Shown piece by piece: positions 52,237 through 60,400 of a stretch of 64,000 bases of DNA. Within the stretch, counting starts at the first letter, position 1; every line of letters begins with the position of its first letter. The notes below the pieces were generated by a model that ran no database searches, was not told the DNA's origin, and worked only from the letters and a program-made list of their open reading frames with translations. The stretch is from assembly GCF_900291465.1 (NCBI RefSeq), contig NZ_LT985808.1, positions 725,363 to 789,362 of the forward strand. Reading direction: 5' to 3'. The translations under genes were made by a program, and so were the position numbers. Origin of the DNA: Bacteroides sp. Marseille-P3684. Its GTDB lineage: Bacteria; Bacteroidota; Bacteroidia; Bacteroidales; Bacteroidaceae.

Positions 52237-55107
52237 ATGCTGAAACAACTCCTCTCTCTCTTTCTGGGCATGACGGCGCTGTCCGTCCCCCTTGCCGCCC
52301 AACAGACGTCGCCCGACACCTGGGGCGACCAGGGCAATGGCACATACATCAACCCCATCCTCAACGCCGACTACTCCGACCCCGACGTCATCCGTGTGGG
52401 CGAGAAGTACTACATGGTCGCCTCCGACTTCCACTTCCTGGGCATGCAGGTGCTCGTCTCGGATGACATGGTCAACTGGCGCCTCCTCTCCCAGGTCTAC
52501 AGCCGCTTCGACTTCCCGGGCTGGGACACGAACGAACGCTATGCCGGCGGCTCGTGGGCACCTGCCATCCGCTACCACGACGGGAAGTTCTGGATTTTCT
52601 TCTGCACACCCGACGAGGGACTCTTCATGACCAACGCCACCGACCCCGCCGGGCCGTGGAGCCCCCTGACGAACGTCTGCCACGTGCCCAAGTGGGAAGA
52701 CCCGTGCCCCTTCTGGGACGATGACGGACAGGCGTACCTCGGACGCAGCATCCACGGCGCAGGCCCCATCATCATCTACCGCATGAGCCCCGACGGCACC
52801 CGCCTGCTCGACGAGGGACGGACCGTCTACCGCGGACCGGTGGCGGAGGGCACGAAGATTCACAAGCGCAACGGGTACTACTACCTCAGCATCCCCGAAG
52901 GGGGCGTCTCCAAGGGGTGGCAGACCGTCCTGCGCTCGAAGAGCATCTACGGCCCCTATGAGAAGCGCGTGGTGCTCGAACGCGGCACGACCGACATCAA
53001 CGGACCGCACCAGGGAGCGATGGTCGACACGCCGGAGGGCGAATGGTTCTTCTTCCACTTCCAGCAGTACAACCCGCTGGGACGCGTCGTCCACCTGCAA
53101 CCCATGCACTGGGAGGATGACTGGCCCGTGGTCGGCGTGGACATCGACCGCAACGGTGTCGGCGAACCGGTCGCATCGTGGACCAAGCCGCGGGGAACCC
53201 GTGACGTGCCCGTCGAAGTGCCCCGCACCGATGACGACTTTAGCGGACCGTCGCTCGGATTGCAGTGGCAGTTCAACCACAACCCCGTGGACGATGCCTG
53301 GTCGCTGACCGAACGTCCCGGCACGCTCACCCTCCACGCCCTGCAGGCAGACGACTTCCGCCGGGCACGCAATACGCTCACCCAGAAGACTATGGGCTAC
53401 CGCGGCACGGCGACCGTACGCATGGACTTTGACGACCTGGCGGACGGACAGCGCTGCGGCATCGCCTGCATCGGCAAGGCAAACAGCCTGCTGGGCATCC
53501 GCCGCGACGGAGCGGACACCCGCCTCTACCTCGAACACGGGGGCACGGAGGCTGCCTCCTTCCCCGTCAGCGGGACGACCGTCTACCTCCGTCTGCAGGC
53601 GGACGCACGGGCGAACCGCTACACCCTGCTGTACAGTACCGACAACCGCAACTTCACCGCCGCGGGCGACGCCTTCCCGATGGAGTTCGGCAACTGGAAG
53701 GGGGTGCGCGTGGGGTTGTACTGCTACAACGTGCGGCAGGCAGCGGGCAGTGCCTCCTTTGACGACTTTACCTACCGCCACGACGGACCGGCACGCCGTC
53801 AGCCGATGACACCGCAGGAGGCCATTGTCAGCCGCATCGCCACCACCTCCTTCCCCGACCGCACCTTCACCGTCCGCCTGCCTGAAAAGGCTGACGAGAG
53901 CCTCCGGGTCATCCAGCAGGCCATCGACTCCTGCTCGTGGCTCGGCGGAGGGACCGTCCGTGTCACGGCCGGACACTACCCCCTCAACGGACCGCTGCGC
54001 CTGAAGAGCGACGTCAACCTCCACCTCGACGAGGGCGCCTATCTGCAGTTCAGCGGACGGGCGGACGACTTCCTCCCCGTGGTGCTGACCCGCTGGGAAG
54101 GCACGGAGATGTACGGACACTCCCCCATGATTTATGCCTACCATGCCAACAACATTGCCATCACGGGCAGCGGCACCATCGACGCCCAGGGCGGCAAGGA
54201 GTTCGCCGCATGGAGCCGGATTGAGGCACCGGACCGCGACCGCCTGCGGGAGATGGGCGACAAGCTCGTGCCCGTCCAGGAACGCGTCTTCGGCAAGGGC
54301 ACCGTCCTGCGTCCGTCGTGCATCCAGCCCCTGGGCTGCTCGCGCGTGCTCATCGAGGGCGTGACCATCAAGGATTCCCCCTTCTGGACCATCCACCCGG
54401 TGCTCTGTGACAATGTCATCGTCCGCGGGGTGACCATCGACAGCCACTTCCCCAACAACGACGGCTGCGACCCGGAGGGAACGTCGAACGTGCTCATCGA
54501 GCGTTGCACCTTTCGCACCGGCGACGACGCCATCGCCATCAAGTCAGGACGCGACACCGACGGCCGCTCCATCGGACGTCCCTCGCGGAACATCGTCATC
54601 CGCGACTGCATCTTCCACTCCGAGTGCAACGGACTGTGCATCGGCAGCGAGATGTCCGGCGGTGCCTCCGATGTCTATATGAGCAACATCGAGATAGGCA
54701 CGGTCAAGAACGCCCTCTACTTCAAGTCCAACCGCGACCGGGGCGGCTACATCCGCCGCGTCTTTGTCGACAGCATCACGGTGGAGCGCGCCAAGGGCGC
54801 CATACTCCGCTTTGAGACCAACTACTTCGGCTTCCGCGGGGGGAACTACCAGGCACTCTATGAGGACTTCCACATCAGCCACGTCCAGGCTGAGAAGGCG
54901 GACCACTACGCCGTGTTCATGGACGGTAACGAGGTGTACCCGATACGCAACGTCCGCATCCACGACTTCCACGTCGGCGAGGCACCGCACGCCCACTACC
55001 TGAAGAACACCGAGGGCGTCCGCTTCACCTCGTCGTCGGTCAACGGCACCCCGCTGCCCGAACAACCGGAGGAAAGCCCCGAACGGGTCACGCTGGAGGT
55101 CTACTGA
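52237..55107 (+). CDS. Secreted GH43-GH28 fusion enzyme (pectin-active, predicted)
   Basis: 956 aa with signal peptide ending near LAAQQ (residue 23). Residues about 35-320 form a GH43 propeller: general base Asp48 (ADYSDPDV), pKa-modulating Asp154 (EDPCPFWDDDG), general acid Glu203 (VAEGTKIHKR). About 330-515 is a beta-sandwich module as in GH43 xylosidases. About 555-935 is a GH28 beta-helix with aspartates in PNNDGCD (Asp742) and TGDDAIAIKSG (Asp763, Asp764), and the KSNRDRGG motif. GH43 enzymes release xylose or arabinose and GH28 hydrolyses galacturonans, so a substituted galacturonan such as xylogalacturonan is plausible (inference). Probably periplasmic or surface; third gene of the locus. 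Confidence 0.9.
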   Translation: MLKQLLSLFLGMTALSVPLAAQQTSPDTWGDQGNGTYINPILNADYSDPDVIRVGEKYYMVASDFHFLGMQVLVSDDMVNWRLLSQVYSRFDFPGWDTNERYAGGSWAPAIRYHDGKFWIFFCTPDEGLFMTNATDPAGPWSPLTNVCHVPKWEDPCPFWDDDGQAYLGRSIHGAGPIIIYRMSPDGTRLLDEGRTVYRGPVAEGTKIHKRNGYYYLSIPEGGVSKGWQTVLRSKSIYGPYEKRVVLERGTTDINGPHQGAMVDTPEGEWFFFHFQQYNPLGRVVHLQPMHWEDDWPVVGVDIDRNGVGEPVASWTKPRGTRDVPVEVPRTDDDFSGPSLGLQWQFNHNPVDDAWSLTERPGTLTLHALQADDFRRARNTLTQKTMGYRGTATVRMDFDDLADGQRCGIACIGKANSLLGIRRDGADTRLYLEHGGTEAASFPVSGTTVYLRLQADARANRYTLLYSTDNRNFTAAGDAFPMEFGNWKGVRVGLYCYNVRQAAGSASFDDFTYRHDGPARRQPMTPQEAIVSRIATTSFPDRTFTVRLPEKADESLRVIQQAIDSCSWLGGGTVRVTAGHYPLNGPLRLKSDVNLHLDEGAYLQFSGRADDFLPVVLTRWEGTEMYGHSPMIYAYHANNIAITGSGTIDAQGGKEFAAWSRIEAPDRDRLREMGDKLVPVQERVFGKGTVLRPSCIQPLGCSRVLIEGVTIKDSPFWTIHPVLCDNVIVRGVTIDSHFPNNDGCDPEGTSNVLIERCTFRTGDDAIAIKSGRDTDGRSIGRPSRNIVIRDCIFHSECNGLCIGSEMSGGASDVYMSNIEIGTVKNALYFKSNRDRGGYIRRVFVDSITVERAKGAILRFETNYFGFRGGNYQALYEDFHISHVQAEKADHYAVFMDGNEVYPIRNVRIHDFHVGEAPHAHYLKNTEGVRFTSSSVNGTPLPEQPEESPERVTLEVY

Positions 55108-55116
55108 ACGTGCGTT

Positions 55117-55265
55117 AATTGACAATTGACAATGGACAATTGACAATGTCCCTTCGTTGTGACCATGAATCCATCAGGCGGCCCCTACATTCACCGCCTG
55201 ACAGGGTGGGGGACACACCGAAGGGTCATTGTCCATTGCGCATTGTCAATTGTCAATTATCTTTG
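55117..55265 (+). repeat. Composite repeat carrying the MATE promoter
   Basis: TTGACAATTGACAATGG units at 55117-55148, a CCCCTACATTCACCGCCTGA block near 55180, then inverted TTGTCAATTGTCAATT ending in TATCTTTG (55258-55265), an exact -7 box. ATTG at 55235-55238 is 19 bases upstream of it. The promoter lies 27 bases before ATG 55292 and is largely made of repeat sequence. Confidence 0.65.
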
Positions 55266-55291
55266 CACCGCATTTCCACGAGATAACACCT

Positions 55292-56623
55292 ATGAAGACA
55301 GCTTACACCAACAAAGAGATTCTGAAGATAGCCTATCCCTGCCTGATCAGCCTGGTCATGGAGCAGCTCATCGGAATGACCGACACCGCGTTCCTGGGGC
55401 GGGTCGGCGAAGTCGAACTGGGCGCATCGGCGATTGCCAGCGTCTACTACCTCGTCATCTTCATGATGGGCTTCGGCTTCAGTGCGGGCGCACAAATCAT
55501 CATGGCACGCCGTAACGGCGAACAGAACTACCGGGAGGTCGGTGCCATCTTTTACCACGGACTCTACTTCCTCCTCGCCTTTGCCGTGCTCGCCTTCGGG
55601 CTGACCAAGGCGCTTTCGCCCCTGCTGCTGGAGCGCATCATCGACGACCCCGACATCTGTGCGGCAGCCGAGAGCTACATCGACTGGCGTATCTTCGGCT
55701 TCTTCTTCTCCTTCGCCGCGGCGATGTTCCGCGCATTCTACATCGGCACCACCCAGACGAAGACCCTGACGCTGAACTCCGTCGTCATGGTCCTGTCGAA
55801 CGTGGTGTTCAACTACATCCTCGTCTTCGGCAAGCTGGGCTTCCCCGCCCTGGGCATCGCCGGAGCCGCCATCGGCTCGTCGCTCTGCGAGCTGGTGTCG
55901 CTGGTCTTCTTCATCGTCTACACCACACGGCGCATCGACTGTGCCAAGTACGGGCTTGCCCACCGCGTGCGTTTCCGGATGCGTACGCTGCGGAGCATCT
56001 TCACCGTCTCGTTCTGGACCATGATACAGAGCTTCCTGACGCTGTCCACGTGGTTCCTCTTCTTCCTCTTCGTCGAGCACCTGGGCAAGGAGCCGCTTGC
56101 CGTGTCGAACGTCGTGCGCAGCGTGTCAGGATTCTTCTACATGATTGTCGCCGCCTTCGCCGCCACGTGCGGGTCGCTGGTGAGCAACCTCATCGGTGCC
56201 GGCAAGACCGACGCCGTCCTGCCCACCATCCGTCAGCACATCCGCCTGTGCTACCTCTTCGTGCTCGGGCTGGGTGTCCTCGTGGCAGTCTTTCCCACCG
56301 CGGTCATCAGCATCTACACCAACATCCCCGAGCTTCAGGCGGCGACTGTCCCCTCGCTGCTCGTCCTGTGCACGGCGTACGTCTTCCACGTCCCCGGCAT
56401 CATCTATTTCCAGTCCATCTCCGGTACGGGCAACACGCGGATGGCGTTCCTGCTGGAGGTCATCGTCCAGGTGGTCTATGTCGCCTACTGTGTGGTCCTC
56501 ATCAACTGGCTGCGCGCGGACGTCGCCGTCTGCTGGACGACCGAGCACATCTACGGACTGGCACTGCTCGTCTTCTGCTCCATCTACATCCACCGCGGCG
56601 GATGGCGCGGCAAGGCGGTCTGA
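55292..56623 (+). CDS. MATE-family efflux transporter
   Basis: 443 aa from ATG 55292 (MKTAYTNKEILKIAYPCLIS); the frame to 55229 lies in the repeat. About twelve membrane segments in two halves, with the MATE pattern MEQLIGMTDTAFLGRVGEVE near 25 and its second-half counterpart SVSGFFYMIVAAFAATCGSL near 290, and GAGKTDAV. It exports organic compounds using Na+ or H+ gradients across the inner membrane. It sits between the pectin-type enzyme gene and the regulator; whether it belongs functionally to that locus is unclear, because it has its own promoter. Confidence 0.92.
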   Translation: MKTAYTNKEILKIAYPCLISLVMEQLIGMTDTAFLGRVGEVELGASAIASVYYLVIFMMGFGFSAGAQIIMARRNGEQNYREVGAIFYHGLYFLLAFAVLAFGLTKALSPLLLERIIDDPDICAAAESYIDWRIFGFFFSFAAAMFRAFYIGTTQTKTLTLNSVVMVLSNVVFNYILVFGKLGFPALGIAGAAIGSSLCELVSLVFFIVYTTRRIDCAKYGLAHRVRFRMRTLRSIFTVSFWTMIQSFLTLSTWFLFFLFVEHLGKEPLAVSNVVRSVSGFFYMIVAAFAATCGSLVSNLIGAGKTDAVLPTIRQHIRLCYLFVLGLGVLVAVFPTAVISIYTNIPELQAATVPSLLVLCTAYVFHVPGIIYFQSISGTGNTRMAFLLEVIVQVVYVAYCVVLINWLRADVAVCWTTEHIYGLALLVFCSIYIHRGGWRGKAV

Positions 56624-56672
56624 CCCCGTCTGTGTCGGGCGGACGGCGCCTGCCTTCCGACGCGGCTGTCAA

Positions 56673-57210
56673 TTTGTCAAAATGTCAAACGAATCGCCCG
56701 AGAAGGGGCTTCCCTGCACCAAAATACGGATTGGTGACCGGGAAGGCCCTTCTCGGGCGATTTGCCAAATGCACCCTGACGCCTTTTCTGTCGTTTTCCT
56801 GTCCTTCTGCTCGCTGTTCCTTGTCCTGCATTCCCTTCTGTCGGTCTATTCACACGGACGGACGCAATTTCACACTCACGGAATCGTGCCCCTCCGGTCG
56901 CTAAAAAGTGGAGACAGGTGGCTGTTTTCGTACGGACGCGTCGGTACGACGGTGCGGACACGTCGGTACGGTGGTGCGGACGCGTCCGTACGAAGCCAGT
57001 CACCGGTGCTTTCGTCGGCGAAAATGGGTTCGTCGGATGCCTTTTTTGCGTTAGAAACGGTATAATTATGTGAATAACGGTTTATTTCGATGCGTTCTGA
57101 AGGACGTATCTTAAAATATTTAACGCACGATTTTCTAATTGGGACAAAATTGCGAAAATGTGCGTTACCTGAAAACGCCGAATCGGGAAAATGTGATGTT
57201 AAAACCGACG
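56673..57210 (+). repeat. 537-bp dispersed element, copy B
   Basis: Same orientation as copy A (46385-46921), offset by 10,289 bases. The 84-base core is 56920-57003, with inverted arms 56927-56942 and 56979-56994. Near its left end this copy has a long hairpin (arms 56690-56713 and 56741-56764, 22 of 24 paired: GAATCGCCCGAGAAGGG-type) that is decayed in copy A. It lies between the MATE gene and the hybrid regulator, so the two copies bracket susC, susD, the enzyme and the MATE gene. Confidence 0.8.
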
Positions 57211-57212
57211 TT

Positions 57213-57446
57213 TTAATTGACAATTGTCAATTGATGTTCGTTGGACCGGGCGACCAGACCGGTCGCCCCTGCATTCACCGCCTGATGGATTCAGGCATAC
57301 GCCGAAGGGCAATTGTCAATTGTTCCTTGTCAATTGTCAATTGATAAAGGTCGCCCCTACATTCACCGCCTTGCGGTTTCGTTCTTCACGCCGAAGGGCA
57401 ATTGTCAATTGTTCCTTGTCAATTGTCAATTATTTTGTTATCTTTA
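57213..57446 (+). repeat. Two tandem composite repeats with a promoter-like end before the regulator
   Basis: Two tandem blocks each contain TCGCCCCT(A/G)CATTCACCGCC (near 57266 and 57350), CGCCGAAGGGCAATTGTCAA, TTCC and TTGTCAATTGTCAATT. The second ends in TATCTTTA (57439-57446), one base off the -7 consensus, with CTTG 20 bases upstream. ATG 57469 of the hybrid regulator follows 22 bases later. Confidence 0.65.
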
Positions 57447-57468
57447 CGAGCTGTTACGATACACGCTT

Positions 57469-60400
57469 ATGAGAATCCGCATATACCTGGGTCTGTACAT
57501 TCTTTTCACCCTTTTCACCCTGTCCGGGCACAGCCGGGCGGGAGCGTTGCCGCAATATGCCGTCCGAGCCTACGGTCCGAAGGACGGGCTGGGGCACGGC
57601 TTCATGCACGACATCCTCCAGGACCGCGAGGGCGTGATGTGGTTTGCCACATGGAACGGGCTGAGCTGCTTCGACGGCTACACCTTCCGCAACTTCAAGG
57701 CAGGCGCCGATGGCACACATCCCTTCACCAGCGGACGGGTGCTCTCCATCACCGAGGACTCCGTCGGCTGCCTCTGGCTCGTGTGCTACGACAACTCCGT
57801 CTACCGCTTCGACCCGCGCGACGAGCGTGTCCTCCCCATTCCGCTGACAGGCGGACGCCGCACCGCGCAGACTGCCGTCGTCCGTCCCCTTGTCGGCGGT
57901 GTGGTCTGGGTCCTGGGCAACGGCACCGCTGTCCGTGCCTCTTACGATGCCGACAGCCAGCAGCTTGCCCTGCGTCCGCCCGTCAACCTCGCGTCGTGTG
58001 GCGAGCTGACGGACGTCCACCGCGACGACCGCGGGCAGGAGTGGATACTCTCCTCCCGGGGGCTCTTCCGCTTTGACCCGCTGACGGAGATGCTGCGTCC
58101 CGTCCGGTTGCCCGGTGCCCCGGAGACTGCCCTGCGGACGCTGATGGAAGACGGACGCCGCCTGCTCGTTGCCGGCGACAGCGGCCGCGTGTTCGTCTGC
58201 GACAAGGCGACCCGCCGGCTCACCCTCCACCGTCTGCCCACCCCTGCCGCCGTGACCGACATCGCCCGGTGCGCGGACGGCAGCCTGCTCTTTTCCACCG
58301 ACGGCGACGGGCTGTTCCTCGCCACCCCTTCCGACACCCTCCACTTCTCGACACGCACCCCCGGCGGACCTGCGGACGACCATATATATAAGGTGTACAT
58401 CGACCGTCACGGACTCGCCTGGCTGGAGTATGCCTCCCTCGGCATCGGGCTGTTCGACCCATCGCACCGCCGCTTCACCCACTTCCTCATGCGCGACGAG
58501 CACGGGCGTCCGCTTGCCACCGAGACGGGCGTACTCCTGGCGGAAGACGCCAACGGCATCCTCTGGGTCCACCCCAAGGGTGGCGGGCTGGCATGGTATG
58601 ACCGTCCGTCGAACACCCTCGTGCCCTTCAACCCTGCCCAGCGGACGCATGAGTGGCGCTCGAACGACCGCTGTTTCTCCATCTGCACCGACCGTCAGGG
58701 GAACCTCTGGATGAGTACCCTCCTGGGCGGACTGACGAAGATTACCTTCCAGCACGCCTTCTTCCACCTCCTGCCCCTCGATGCCGACGACCCCGAGTCG
58801 CCCGGGAACGAGGTGCGCGCCCTCCTGGTCGACCGTCAGGGACGCACCTGGGCAGGCACGCGCAACAACGAGCTGCTCGTGCTCGACCCCTACAAGCATC
58901 TGCTGGGCAGGCTGGACCCGTCCGCCGGACGCATCGTCTCCCGTGAGAGCGCAGCCACGCGCTTTGCCAGGGTTTACGCCGTGATGCAGGACCGCGACGG
59001 CGACATCTGGGTGTCGACCAAGGGGCAGGGCATCTACCGCCTCCGTCCGTCGGGCGAAGGACGCTTCCGGACGGAGCACTACACCCACTCGTCGGTCGAC
59101 CCCTACAGCCTGAGTTGCGACGAGGTCTACCACCTGTTCGAGGACAGCCGCGGGCGCGTCTGGGTGGCTACCTACGGCGGCGGGCTCAACCTCGTACGCT
59201 TCCAGTCCGACGGCAGCTTGCGCTTCCTCCATGCCCGCAACGAGCTGAAGAGCTTCCCCCTGCGCCACTACTACAAGCTGCGCCACGTCAGCGAGGACAG
59301 TCGCGGACGCATCTGGGTGTCGTCCACCGTCGGTGCGCTCGCCTGCGACGGCAGTTTCAGCCGTCCGTCGGACATCCGCTGGACCCGCTGCCTCGACCAC
59401 TGCGACGTGCACATGGTGGACTGCCTGCCCGGGGGCGGGGTCTTCGCCGCTACCTTCGGACAGGGACTGCAGGAGCTGACCTCCTTCGGCGGGGGCAAGG
59501 CGTCGTTCCGTGCCTACACCCACGCCGACGGGCTGATAGCCGACATCATCTACGCCATCCGTCCGGACGACCGGGGCAACCTCTGGCTCGCCACCGAGAA
59601 GGGACTCATCAAGTACCGTCCTGCCGACGCGACCTTCGAGCACTATGAGAACGACTTCACCGCCTTCAACATCCAGTTCAGCGAGGGTGCGGGCACCTTT
59701 GCCGGGACACAGATACAGCTGGGCACGACGAAGGGCATCTTCTACTTCAACCCCGCGGAAGTGTTCAAGAACACCTTCACCCCCACCATCCGCCTGTCCG
59801 CCCTCGTGACGGACCACCGCACCGTCTCCCCCGGCGACAGCACGGGCATCCTGCGGCACACGCTCAACCACACGTCGCTCGTGTGCATCCCCCACGGCAT
59901 CCACACCGTCGGCATCCGCTACGCCGCCCTTGACATGTCGAACACCGAGGACATCCAGTACGCCTACCGGCTCGACGGCTTCGACCGCGAGTACCGCTAC
60001 GTCGGGGAGAGCCGCGAGGCGACCTACACCAACCTGCCGCCGGGGCACTACACCTTCCGCGTGAAGTCCACGAACAGCGAGGGCGTGTGGCGCGACAACG
60101 AGAAGACGCTGGCAGTCGAGGTGCTGCCTTCCTTCTGGCAGACACCCTGGGCATGGCTGCTCTACACGGCGGGAGTCGTCGGGCTGTTCGTGCTGGTGCT
60201 CCGTCTCTACCGCGCTTTCTACCGGCTGAAGGACAAGGCGGAGCGTGAGGAGCTGATGGCACAGTTCAAGCTGAAGTTCTTCACCGACGTGTCCCACGAG
60301 CTGCGCACCCCGCTGACGCTCATCTCCGGTCCGCTGGAGTACATGCTCGCCCGTTCGCCGCTGACCGACGATGTACGCGGCCGCCTCCTGACGGTGAAGC

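Noticed and set aside
57313-57468. Longer N-terminus for the hybrid regulator
   Set aside because: The added 52 residues come from the TTGTCAATTG repeats; ATG 57469 starts a proper signal segment.
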